Shown piece after piece: positions 35,534-44,244 of a DNA stretch of 64,000 bases. A program made the translations under genes and the position numbers. The stretch covers positions 62,001 to 126,000 of the forward strand of contig NZ_AAYC01000007.1 in the NCBI RefSeq assembly GCF_000169455.1, written 5' to 3'. The stretch comes from Roseobacter sp. SK209-2-6 (GTDB lineage: Bacteria > Pseudomonadota > Alphaproteobacteria > Rhodobacterales > Rhodobacteraceae). Numbering within the stretch: position 1 is the stretch's first letter; each line of letters opens with the position of its first letter. The notes below the pieces were generated by a model. That model was not told the DNA's origin. It saw only the letters and a program-made list of their open reading frames with translations, and ran no database searches.

Positions 35534-35595
35534 ATTGATTTCTCTTTGCCTCTCTCCTTGCTAGGGTTCCAGTATTGCTTACTTAGGAGTTCGCC

Positions 35596-36069
35596 ATGCA
35601 TCGGCGCCTTTTTCTTGGTCTTGTTCTTTTGCCTCTTTTTGCAGCAGCCTGTAGTGACAGCCATGCGGAGGAAGGCTCAGCCCGCTTTGATCCGCCTCTC
35701 TACCCAAATGAGACGCCAGAACTGCGCCACAGCATAAACCGCTGGGCCGACCATTATGAGGTGCCACGCGCCCTGGTGCACCGCCTAGCCATTCGGGAAA
35801 GCACCCACCGCCCCTGGGCCGTAAATCGTCCGTATTATGGTCTGTTGCAGATCTTGCCTGCCACCGCGCGATCCATGGGATTTCAGGGCAAACCGACGGA
35901 TCTGCTGAATGCAGATACCAATCTGGAGTTCGCGGTCAAATACCTGCGCGGCGCCTGGCTCATTTCCGATGGCAGTTTCGACATGGCGGTCAAACATTAC
36001 TCACGCGGGTATTGGCACGAAGCCAAACGCCGCGGCATGCTGAAGGAAACTGGTTTAGTAAGCGAGTAA
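35596..36069 (+). CDS. Lytic transglycosylase-like lipoprotein (SLT domain)
   Basis: 157 residues with a signal sequence and lipobox (AAAC, Cys19). The SLT-type lysozyme fold is visible: catalytic Glu in LAIRESTHRP, then YYGLLQILPATARSMGF (equivalent of the GLMQI motif) and AVKYLRGAW. It cleaves peptidoglycan with anhydromuramyl formation. Short, a minimal domain without accessory modules. AGGAG precedes the ATG. Confidence 0.9.
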   Translation: MHRRLFLGLVLLPLFAAACSDSHAEEGSARFDPPLYPNETPELRHSINRWADHYEVPRALVHRLAIRESTHRPWAVNRPYYGLLQILPATARSMGFQGKPTDLLNADTNLEFAVKYLRGAWLISDGSFDMAVKHYSRGYWHEAKRRGMLKETGLVSE

Positions 36070-36159
36070 TCTTCTCTCCCAAAGATTGATCTTTTCAGCT
36101 GTTACTTTCCTGTTATCGTTACCGGATAAGAAACAAAAAGACATATTTGGGAGTTTGAA

Positions 36160-38118
36160 ATGCCGATCACCCTAGACCGCCGGAGTTTTCTAGCTGGAAG
36201 CGCAGGCTTACTCGCTTTGCATCCTTTTTCATTGCAGGCAGCCAGCAACCAGGCCCATCTTCGCCTGATGGAGACAACGGACCTACACGTCCATGTCTTT
36301 CCCTATGATTATTATGCAGACAAGCCCCGCGATACAGTGGGCCTTGCCCGGACTGCCTCACTTGTGCGTGGAATTCGGGCCGAAGCGACAAACTCGCTAC
36401 TATTGGACAATGGCGATTTTCTGCAGGGCAACCCGATGGGTGATTACATCGCATATGAGCGGGGCATGAAGGAAGGTGACATGCACCCGGTGATTGCAGC
36501 GATGAACACGCTGGGGTTTGATGCCTCAACTCTCGGAAACCACGAGTTTAACTATGGTCTGCCCTTCCTGATGAAATCCCTTGCAGGGGCGTCATTCCCT
36601 GTTGTCTGCGCCAATATCGCTAAGGAGACAGGCGCCTCCCCCCGTTACGACAGCACCCTCCTGCCCCCCTATGTCATTATTGAACGTGAACTGGAGGATG
36701 GAGCCGGTCAGAAACATAGTATCAAGATTGGATTGATCGGATTTGTGCCACCCCAGGTGATGAACTGGGACCGTCGCCATCTGGAGGGTAATGTTCAAGC
36801 GCGAGACATTCTGGAAACGGCCCGTGCCTATGTGCCTGAAATGCGTGAACGTGGCGCGGATATCGTGATTGCCCTGTCTCATTCCGGAATTGGCAGCGCC
36901 CAGGAAAGCGATGGGATGGAGAATGCCTCGGTCCCGCTGGCTTTGGTCGAGGGCATTGACGCCATCATGACTGGGCACAGCCACCTGGTCTTCCCCTCCT
37001 CCAAGTATCAGGGATTTGCTGGTGTCGATGCAGAAGGCGGTACCATCCATGGCAAACCCGCAACCATGGGGGGCTATTGGGGCAGTCATATGGGCCTGAT
37101 TGACCTCATGCTTGAGCGGGATGGATCTGGATGGCGGGTTGTCGGCCATTCCAGCGAAGCCCGGCCCATTTCCAAACGCAACGAAGACAGGTCCATTACA
37201 GCCCTGGTTGAAAGCGACCAGGAGGTTCTTTCCTCTGTAGCTCAGGAGCATGAGGAAACCCTGGCTTATGTGCGCCGCGCCGTCGGCAAGACAGACGCGC
37301 CGCTGCATAGCTATTTTGCCTTGGTGGCCGATGACCCTTCGGTCCAGATCGTTTCTATCGCGCAGACCTGGTATATCTCGCAAATGCTGGAAGGTACGGA
37401 ATATGAGGGCCTGCCTATCCTCTCTGCTGCGGCACCCTTCAAGGCAGGTGGCCGTGGCGGACCAGAGTATTTCACCGATGTTCCCAAAGGCGATGTTGCG
37501 ATCAAGAACGTCTCTGACCTTTACCTCTATCCCAATACCGCCCGCGCCGTTCTGGTCAGTGGCGCCGAGGTAAAAGACTGGCTGGAGCGCTCTGCAGGTA
37601 TTTTCAATCAGGTTGAGACCGGCAAGGCGGATCAGCTGCTGCTGAATCCCTCCTTCCCCAGCTATAATTTTGATGTGATCGACGGGGTTTCATATGAGAT
37701 TGACCTCAGCCAGCCCTCAAAATTCGACCCCAAGGGTGAACTCATCCATCCAGCTGCCAGCCGGATCGTGAACCTTACCTACCAAGGGGAACCAATTCAG
37801 CCGGATGCGCAGTTTGTCATCGCGACAAATAACTACCGTGCATCGGGTGGTGGCGCTTTCCCAGGCGCCAAGGGGGATACGATCATTTTCGAAGGACCGG
37901 ACACCAACCGCGATGTGATTGTCCGCTATATCGTCGAGAAAGGCACTATCAGTCCCAGAGCAGACGAAAACTGGCGCTTTGCCCCGCTGCCAGGCACCAG
38001 CGTTCTCTTTGACACCGGACCAAAGGCTGAGGCCTATATTGACACGATCAAAGGATTAGAAATCGAAGCTGCAGGTGCAGGTGCCGAAGGCTTTGCACGC
38101 TTCAAAATCTCGCTTTGA
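36160..38118 (+). CDS. cpdB: 2',3'-cyclic-nucleotide 2'-phosphodiesterase / 3'-nucleotidase
   Basis: 652-residue periplasmic enzyme degrading cyclic nucleotides for nucleoside and phosphate use. The N-terminus has a Tat signal ([16 protein letters not shown]). The metallophosphatase domain shows [26 protein letters not shown], and GHSHLVFP; the C-terminal nucleotidase domain includes [13 protein letters not shown]. The length is normal. A terminator follows (38153-38178). It faces the chemoreceptor gene. Confidence 0.95.
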   Translation: MPITLDRRSFLAGSAGLLALHPFSLQAASNQAHLRLMETTDLHVHVFPYDYYADKPRDTVGLARTASLVRGIRAEATNSLLLDNGDFLQGNPMGDYIAYERGMKEGDMHPVIAAMNTLGFDASTLGNHEFNYGLPFLMKSLAGASFPVVCANIAKETGASPRYDSTLLPPYVIIERELEDGAGQKHSIKIGLIGFVPPQVMNWDRRHLEGNVQARDILETARAYVPEMRERGADIVIALSHSGIGSAQESDGMENASVPLALVEGIDAIMTGHSHLVFPSSKYQGFAGVDAEGGTIHGKPATMGGYWGSHMGLIDLMLERDGSGWRVVGHSSEARPISKRNEDRSITALVESDQEVLSSVAQEHEETLAYVRRAVGKTDAPLHSYFALVADDPSVQIVSIAQTWYISQMLEGTEYEGLPILSAAAPFKAGGRGGPEYFTDVPKGDVAIKNVSDLYLYPNTARAVLVSGAEVKDWLERSAGIFNQVETGKADQLLLNPSFPSYNFDVIDGVSYEIDLSQPSKFDPKGELIHPAASRIVNLTYQGEPIQPDAQFVIATNNYRASGGGAFPGAKGDTIIFEGPDTNRDVIVRYIVEKGTISPRADENWRFAPLPGTSVLFDTGPKAEAYIDTIKGLEIEAAGAGAEGFARFKISL

Positions 38119-38152
38119 GTGAGCCATGGCAAATTCGCCAGGCAAAGAAAGA

Positions 38153-38178
38153 GGCCCCTCAAAGGAGGGGCCGCTTTT
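38153..38178 (+). terminator. Terminator of cpdB
   Basis: GGCCCCTC pairs with GAGGGGCC around a four-base loop, followed by GC and TTTT. Confidence 0.8.
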
Positions 38179-38211
38179 GCAGGTCAATTGCACAGAAGTA
38201 CTTGATCCTAG

Positions 38212-40617
38212 TTAAAAGTCCTGCCACCCACGATTTCCGTCGGTCCCGGTACCCAGCACTTCCTCTTCCACTGGCGCTTCTGCGGTATCCCATCCCGCTT
38301 CATCGCCGAAATCGCCATGGGCAGATGGGGCCGGGCTTTGCGAAGCCGGGGATTGAACGGCATCCTCCGCCTGAAAATGCCCCATCAACTCTGACAGCTT
38401 GCCAGCATCTGATTTCAGCATATGGCCCGCAGCTGTTGCCTGCTCTACCATGGCGGCGTTTTGCTGAGTGACCTTATCCAACTGGGTGACACCGATGTTG
38501 ATTTCCCCAAGTCCGGTTGACTGGTCAACCGCCCCCTCAGCGATTTCAGAAACCTGACGCGAAATCTGGCTCACCTGGGTGACAATGCTCTGAAGAGCTT
38601 CGCCAGCCTTACCCACCAGATCAACACCACGCTCAACCTGCTTGGTACTGTCGCCAATCAGGGTCTTGATCTCCATCGCAGCGTCGGAAGAACGCTGTGC
38701 CAGGGCACGAACTTCCGAGGCAACAACCGCAAAGCCTCGCCCAGCTTCACCCGCACGGGCCGCTTCAACACCGGCATTCAACGCAAGGAGGTTTGTCTGG
38801 AAAGCAATGTCATCGATAACAGAGATGATCTGCGAAATGCTGGAGGAGCTTTGCTCAATCTCCGTCATTGCCGTAACAGCATTCTGCACCACCTGATCGC
38901 TGCTTTCGGCTTCCCGACGTGCGTCTTCCATGGTGTTTTCGACCCGGCGTGCGCCTTCGGCTGCGGATTTCACCGATGCAGTCAGCTCATCCAGAGCAGC
39001 TGCGGTCTGTTCCAATGTTGCGGCCTGGCTTTCGGTACGGTGAGAAAGATCGTCCGAAGCTTGGCTGATTTCCACCGCGCCGTTGCGAATGCTGCTCGAG
39101 GTCTCAATGACTTCACCCACGATCCTATTCAGAGTTGAAACCGTCTCGTTGAAGTCATGACGCAGCATCTCATAGTCTTCAGGGAAGGCCTCTTCGATCC
39201 GAACATTCAGACGGCCATGAGACAGCTCCGACAGGTGGCTGCTGAGTTCCTCGACAACACGTTTCAGCTCTGCATCGCGCCCCTCGGCTTTCTGCTTCTC
39301 CAGCTCTTGCATCTCAGCCAAAGCATCGCGGAACACCTCTAGCGCGCGCGCCATTTCACCCACTTCATCACCCCGTTCCTGACCCTGAATGTCGACAGCA
39401 TTATTGCCATCCGCAAGGCCTTTCATCGAAACGGTGATCTTGTTGACTGCCCGCGCGATGCTTGTCCCAACGAGGAAAGCCACGATTGAACCCAAAAGAA
39501 TAGCGGTCCCGATCGCAATGGGGATCATGTTTCGTGCTTGCTCAGAGATCGCGATATTGGCGGCCTGACGTTCTTGCATAAGGGTCTGCTCTTCGGCCTT
39601 GAAGGCTGTCATGAGACCACGGAACTCATCAAAATACTGTTTTCCACGTCCTTCGCGCACAAGATCAGCCATATCGTCCATTGTGCTGGCGTCACCGATC
39701 TCACGACGCATATCCAAAAGAGGTGTTACAGCGACATCACGCCACAGCTTGAATAGTTTTTGGATCTTTTGCAGGCGATTGACCTGGATCAATCGGTCGT
39801 TCACCGCTTCATTCAGTGACTTGTTCAAAACATCAAAGCGATCGTTGCCATCTTGAAGCCGCTTAAGGTAGGACTCATCGCCCGAAAGCAAATATCCGCG
39901 GACGCTGGAATCCATGCTGATCGCTGCGGTGAGCAGTTCCCTGGAATCCATGATGCTCTCATAGGCTTTTTCAACGGCAGCGAGCGAGCTGTTGATATAG
40001 TCGGGACCCGCAATCCCCGTCCGCACCAATGTGTTGAATACCTGGCGCCGGTCCGCGAGCAGGACCTCTTCCTCTTCGACAAACTTCAGGATCGCACCGT
40101 GAATGGTCTTGAAGAAGGTCTCACTCTTGGCTTCTTTGACCTCATCGGCCATGTCATTCATCGTCAAGGCGTCACCGATTTCACGGCGCAGCTCAATAGC
40201 ACCCTCGGCAACATCAGTCTGCCAGCTCCGCAAGACGGTCTCGGCCTGCTGCAGTCTTTCTACCTGTGTTGGGTTGTCCGACACTGTTTGGCGCAGGTTC
40301 TCAAGCGCCTGGAAGGCGCGTTCGCTTCCTGCGGTATAAGGCTCTAGGTATTCCTCTTGTCCCGCCAGTAGATATCCACGCAAACCCGTTTCCATATCAA
40401 CCGCAGAAGCGACGATGCCTTCTGAGGCTTGGAGAACCTTTTGAGTATGGTTCACCCAACCTGAAGTTTTCTCCATCTTCTGGAGGTCATAAATCGTCAT
40501 CGTCCCAACACCGGCCACCAGCACCAGTGGGAATACTGCAGCCAAAATGACCTTGGTCTTTGTCTTCAAATTCGACAGCGAGAACCGCGGCCGTCTGGAT
40601 TTCGTCTTCGTCGTCAT
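38212..40617 (-). CDS. Methyl-accepting chemotaxis protein with CHASE3-type sensor
   Basis: 801 residues. Residues 1-20 are basic, then a membrane helix (25-43), two repeats of a CHASE3-like helical sensor with MDMETGLRGYLLAG and MDSSVRGYLLSG, a second membrane helix (about 362-384), HAMP, and the MCP signalling domain with the hairpin tip (IDDIAFQTNLLALNAGVEAARAGE). It ends in GWQDF, a W-x-x-F C-terminal CheR-docking pentapeptide. It should relay signals to CheA/CheW, which are not in the window. Opposite to cpdB, which may or may not be related. Confidence 0.95.
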   Translation of the reverse strand: MTTKTKSRRPRFSLSNLKTKTKVILAAVFPLVLVAGVGTMTIYDLQKMEKTSGWVNHTQKVLQASEGIVASAVDMETGLRGYLLAGQEEYLEPYTAGSERAFQALENLRQTVSDNPTQVERLQQAETVLRSWQTDVAEGAIELRREIGDALTMNDMADEVKEAKSETFFKTIHGAILKFVEEEEVLLADRRQVFNTLVRTGIAGPDYINSSLAAVEKAYESIMDSRELLTAAISMDSSVRGYLLSGDESYLKRLQDGNDRFDVLNKSLNEAVNDRLIQVNRLQKIQKLFKLWRDVAVTPLLDMRREIGDASTMDDMADLVREGRGKQYFDEFRGLMTAFKAEEQTLMQERQAANIAISEQARNMIPIAIGTAILLGSIVAFLVGTSIARAVNKITVSMKGLADGNNAVDIQGQERGDEVGEMARALEVFRDALAEMQELEKQKAEGRDAELKRVVEELSSHLSELSHGRLNVRIEEAFPEDYEMLRHDFNETVSTLNRIVGEVIETSSSIRNGAVEISQASDDLSHRTESQAATLEQTAAALDELTASVKSAAEGARRVENTMEDARREAESSDQVVQNAVTAMTEIEQSSSSISQIISVIDDIAFQTNLLALNAGVEAARAGEAGRGFAVVASEVRALAQRSSDAAMEIKTLIGDSTKQVERGVDLVGKAGEALQSIVTQVSQISRQVSEIAEGAVDQSTGLGEINIGVTQLDKVTQQNAAMVEQATAAGHMLKSDAGKLSELMGHFQAEDAVQSPASQSPAPSAHGDFGDEAGWDTAEAPVEEEVLGTGTDGNRGWQDF

Positions 40618-40783
40618 ATCTGCGCCCTGACATTTAAAGTCTCAGAGCGACATTCGGGAAGAAACCTTTCCAACTGATTATTTGTATTTGATGCACATCT
40701 TTAAAAATGGGGGAATTTGACGGATTTCCATCTCAAACCAGCGAATTCGCCGAAAAAAGTAGTTCAAATTAGAAATTTCCTAG

Positions 40784-40816
40784 AAACGAAAAAGGCCGCT
40801 CGTTTGAGCGGCCTTT
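40784..40816 (-). terminator. Terminator of tig
   Basis: Minus-strand AAAGGCCGCTC pairs perfectly with GAGCGGCCTTT around four bases, followed by TTCG. It lies about 20 bases after the tig stop. Confidence 0.9.
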
Positions 40817-40836
40817 CTCATACTATAGCGCTGAGC

Positions 40837-42168
40837 TCACTCTTCTTCGAGGGCTTCAACAGCTTTTTGCAGATCGTCTTTAGAGACTTCCTTTTCCTCA
40901 ACCTTGGCTTGGTCGAAAAGGCTGTCGATCACTTTGTCTTCGAAGATCGGGGCACGCAGCTGCTGCTGCATCTGAGCGTTCTGCTGGATGAACTCAAAGA
41001 ACTGACGCTCTTGACCAGGATACTGACGCGCCTGCGCCATGATCGCCTGGGTCATTTCTGCGTCGGTGACTTCGACTTCTGCTTTCTGGCCGATTTCGGC
41101 AAGCAGCAGGCCAAGGCGCACGCGACGCTCAGCCAGTTTGTTGTGCTCATCAGTGGTTTCGATTTCAGGGTGGTCATGGCCCTGCACGTCTGGGTTATCG
41201 TCATGCCACAGCTGGTGTGCAATCTGTTTAGCTTCTTCTTCAACCAGGGATGGTGGCAGGTCGAAGGAGACCAGATCATCCAGCTTGTCCAGCAATGCAC
41301 GCTTCATAACCGCGCGAGATGCGCCGGCATATTCCGCTTCCAGACGCTCGGAAATCTGCCCTTTCAGGCCTTCCAGGTCTTCGGCACCAAACTTGGTCGC
41401 CAGCTCATCGTTGATCTCAGCCGCTTTCGGGGCTTTCACCTCTTTCACGGTGCAGGTGAAAACAGCTGCTTTACCGGCAAGATGCTCGGCCTGATACTCT
41501 TCCGGGAAGCTGACGTTCACGTCTTTTTCTTCACCGGCTTTGGTACCGACCAGCTGCTCTTCGAAACCGGGGATGAAGGAGTTGGACCCCAGGACCAGCG
41601 GGTAGTCATCGCCTGCGCCGCCTTCAAAGGCTTCGCCGTCAACTTTGCCCAGGAAGTCGATGACGACCTGGTCGCCATCTTCTGCTGCGGCACCTTCGTC
41701 ACGCGCATCGAAATCCTTGGCGGTTTCCGCCAGGTTGTTCAGCGCCTCAGTGACGGCCTCGTCTTCGGCTTTCACAATAAGCTTTTCCAGTTCAACACCG
41801 GACAGATCGACCTCTGGAATTGTAGGCAGAGCCTCATAGGACATCTCGACGTTGACGTCGTCGCCCTCTTTCCAGTCTTCGTTGGTCATCTTAACATTTG
41901 GCTGCAGTGCAGGACGGTCGCCGCTGTCCTCAAAGTGCTTGTTCATAGCACCGTCGATGGCTTCCTGCATGGCTTCGCCCATCAAACGCTGGCCAAACTG
42001 CTTTTTCAGCAGAGCCATCGGCACCTTGCCCTTGCGGAAACCTTTCATTTCGACTTCCGGCTGTGCTTCTACCAGCTTTTCATTGACCTTGTCGTCCAGC
42101 TCTGCCGCAGTAACGGTAATGGCGTAGCCGCGTTTCAGACCTTCGTTCAGCGTCTCGGTGACCTGCAT
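40837..42168 (-). CDS. tig: Trigger factor (ribosome-associated chaperone and prolyl isomerase)
   Basis: 443 residues from start MQVTETL at 42168, preceded by GGGGA; a start four codons earlier is possible. The N-terminal ribosome-binding motif is [16 protein letters not shown]; the PPIase domain includes [15 protein letters not shown] and [17 protein letters not shown]; the C-terminal arm is helical. It binds nascent chains at the ribosome exit. Acidic C-terminus (EALEEE). An antisense ORF of 502 codons opposite is a composition artefact. Confidence 0.97.
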   Translation of the reverse strand: MQVTETLNEGLKRGYAITVTAAELDDKVNEKLVEAQPEVEMKGFRKGKVPMALLKKQFGQRLMGEAMQEAIDGAMNKHFEDSGDRPALQPNVKMTNEDWKEGDDVNVEMSYEALPTIPEVDLSGVELEKLIVKAEDEAVTEALNNLAETAKDFDARDEGAAAEDGDQVVIDFLGKVDGEAFEGGAGDDYPLVLGSNSFIPGFEEQLVGTKAGEEKDVNVSFPEEYQAEHLAGKAAVFTCTVKEVKAPKAAEINDELATKFGAEDLEGLKGQISERLEAEYAGASRAVMKRALLDKLDDLVSFDLPPSLVEEEAKQIAHQLWHDDNPDVQGHDHPEIETTDEHNKLAERRVRLGLLLAEIGQKAEVEVTDAEMTQAIMAQARQYPGQERQFFEFIQQNAQMQQQLRAPIFEDKVIDSLFDQAKVEEKEVSKDDLQKAVEALEEE

Positions 42169-42380
42169 CCTATTCCCCATAGAGATTCGGGGCGCGCGCG
42201 CAGGCTCCGCCCCCAGACAATTTGAGGCCTTCTATTGCCGCTGGCTTCGCGGCGCAAGAGGCATTGCCATTTTCGCCCCGGCAAAGCTGCATTTCGCTGG
42301 GTTTTCCTTCCGATTTATCCGTTTCAGCCACACTCTTGGCTCTGCCCCCACCTCCGGCTTAGGACCAGAACTCCCAAACA

Positions 42381-42412
42381 AAGAAAAACACGCCCCTCTT
42401 TCGAAGGACGTG
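42381..42412 (-). terminator. Terminator of the porin gene
   Basis: Ten-base stem CACGTCCTTC with GAGGGGCGTG, GAAA loop, then TTTTTCTT on the minus strand. Confidence 0.88.
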
Positions 42413-42443
42413 CTTCCCGTCATGAAAACCGAGGGAGGTGTTT

Positions 42444-43562
42444 TCAGAACTTCCAGCGCGCACCGGCCAAGATGACATTTGCATCCTGATATGTGGTTGC
42501 TGAGGTATCCGCGTAGGAATAGTCGCGATAGGCGAGATAGGTTTCCAGGTTGAGGCGGTCAATTTTCTGAACCGCCGCAATGCCCCAGGATTCCGAGGAG
42601 TCGCCAGTTGTGACCTGATCGGAGCCATCATAATAATCGACCGAGAAAGAGGTCGAACCTGCGGCGATCAGATCGGCTGTATAGCCAAGCTTGGCATAGG
42701 CATAGTTGCCCGCGATATCGCGGTCGCCTGCAGCCACGGCCAAGGAGATTCCGCTGTCCTTGTGCAGAACGGCAAAAGAGCCAGAGATGTCACGACGATC
42801 CTGCGTGCCGGTCTGCTCTGTCCAGGCTGCGCCAAGAGCAGCATCCACCGCAAAGGCACCCATTTCATCATTGGCGTAACGCACAGCGATGTCATAGGTT
42901 TCGCGATCGTTATTGGCGGCAAGAATATCGGTACCGTAAGAGGCCGAGAAGGTGAAACCTGCGTAGTTCTTGCTGTCATAGCGAATACGGCCCAGACGCG
43001 GACCATCGTATGTCGCAGAGACATCTCCCACGGTCACACCGGTCAGGGCGCCAGCGGAGTCGCGGAAGAAGAAACCACCGCCAATATCCGCGATCGAGGC
43101 ATTCGCCCCCAGGCCTGTGCCGGAAAGATCCATACCAGTCACACCGTCAGACGCCATCGAACCTTGACCCGCGGAGAATGTGCCGAAGTTTGCGGTCTCG
43201 AACTGGAAGTCAACGTGGCGGATATTGGTCCGGCTCCAGCTGATCACATCGCCTTTGGTGTTCTGATTGGTGCCATCGGAAGAGCGGAAGCTGAAAGCGG
43301 TTTCAAAGTTGAACCGCAGGGTGTTTTGGCCAAAGGCTTGCTCCAACCAGAAGCCAACGCGCGAATTCGACGAGGAGTTGTCGACAACACGGTTGTAGTC
43401 TTCGACACCATCGTCGAAGGATTGGAAGGATGGGTTGAACTGGCCATACCAACGGAAGCTGCCACCGTTGTCATTGGTATAGGTCGGGCCTGCGAATGCA
43501 GGTGCAGCAACCAGGGCAACGGCCAGCGCCGCGCTGCTGCGCAGAGCGATTTTGGTGCTCAT
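42444..43562 (-). CDS. Outer-membrane porin
   Basis: 372-residue beta-barrel protein. Start MSTKIALRSS at 43562 with a typical signal peptide cleaved after AFA; AGGAG eleven bases upstream. Mature sequence begins with GPTYTNDNGGSFRWYGQFNPSFQ, shows alternating aromatic strands, and ends in the outer-membrane signature ARWKF with terminal Phe. It resembles a general diffusion porin of the alphaproteobacterial type (porin_4 class). Substrate specificity is unknown. The upstream 682-base region likely contains regulation. Confidence 0.9.
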   Translation of the reverse strand: MSTKIALRSSAALAVALVAAPAFAGPTYTNDNGGSFRWYGQFNPSFQSFDDGVEDYNRVVDNSSSNSRVGFWLEQAFGQNTLRFNFETAFSFRSSDGTNQNTKGDVISWSRTNIRHVDFQFETANFGTFSAGQGSMASDGVTGMDLSGTGLGANASIADIGGGFFFRDSAGALTGVTVGDVSATYDGPRLGRIRYDSKNYAGFTFSASYGTDILAANNDRETYDIAVRYANDEMGAFAVDAALGAAWTEQTGTQDRRDISGSFAVLHKDSGISLAVAAGDRDIAGNYAYAKLGYTADLIAAGSTSFSVDYYDGSDQVTTGDSSESWGIAAVQKIDRLNLETYLAYRDYSYADTSATTYQDANVILAGARWKF

Positions 43563-44244
43563 GGATCTGAGTCTCCTAATAGGTCTTTTACTGTCCAGCG
43601 TCCCTCCATCCCTGGAACCTGAACCTGTCATTTGGCTATCACTCAGAATTTTTGCTGCGCAGTCTTGAAATGCGTTCCAGGCAGACAGCCCGCAATGATT
43701 GGCCGAAAATGTGCCCCCGCTGCATCGAGAGGGAAGTTTTTCCTCATATTTTGCAGAGCCTTAAGTGAACCAGTTCACAGATCTCATGCGCTCAGGTCAA
43801 AGCAGCCCTGCATTTTTTGCATTCAAAAAAAGAATACTAGCTTTTTTGCGCGTCCACAGTCTGGGATTCGCACTCTGTCCAATCCGCATCCTCTACCGCA
43901 AGGCTACGCTGATCCTCCCCCACAGATGTGGACCGTCTCTTAAGTTTGGAAAAGGAGGTTAGAACCAATCCCCTTGTTCTGCCCTCCCGGTTGCTTTTCT
44001 TTTTTGGGGGGCGCAAGGGCGCATTTTGCCTCTCTGGGCCATTCTTCAGCGCAACCAGAGGGGTGTTACCGATGGCACTGAGTGGCGCTGCTTCGTTGTA
44101 GCTTCCCCACATTTACCGTTCTTTTGGTCGGACTTGGGGAGTGAAGCGGCAAAAACCGAACTTGGCACGCGCCGTTGCTGGGCCATCCGCCCCGCCTTTT
44201 CCAACCAGCCCCATGCGATAGAAAACCGAAACCCGACCATGGGC
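43563..44244. other. Large intergenic region upstream of the porin gene
   Basis: 682 bases with no clear gene. On the minus strand, 43837-44112 could encode 91 residues of poor composition; the plus-strand ORFs are shadows. The region is A+T-richer around 43640-43850 and likely carries porin control elements or a small RNA. Nothing specific is recognised. Confidence 0.5.

Noticed and set aside
40717-42225. 502-codon plus-strand ORF opposite the trigger factor gene
   Set aside because: Mirror of the tig codon pattern (rich in F, L, H, V, Q); no start context or homology-like motifs. The tig gene on the other strand is certain.
43890-43960. Minus-strand segment that vaguely resembles a tRNA (GGTAGAGGATGCGG ... 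GCGAATCCC)
   Set aside because: Acceptor, D and anticodon stems cannot be formed; no TTCGA T-loop. Not a tRNA.
43837-44112. Peptide SAIGNTPLVALK in a minus-strand ORF looks like the N-terminal motif of cysteine synthase
   Set aside because: The match is about nine residues and what follows is unrelated and basic; no further cysK similarity. Treated as chance.
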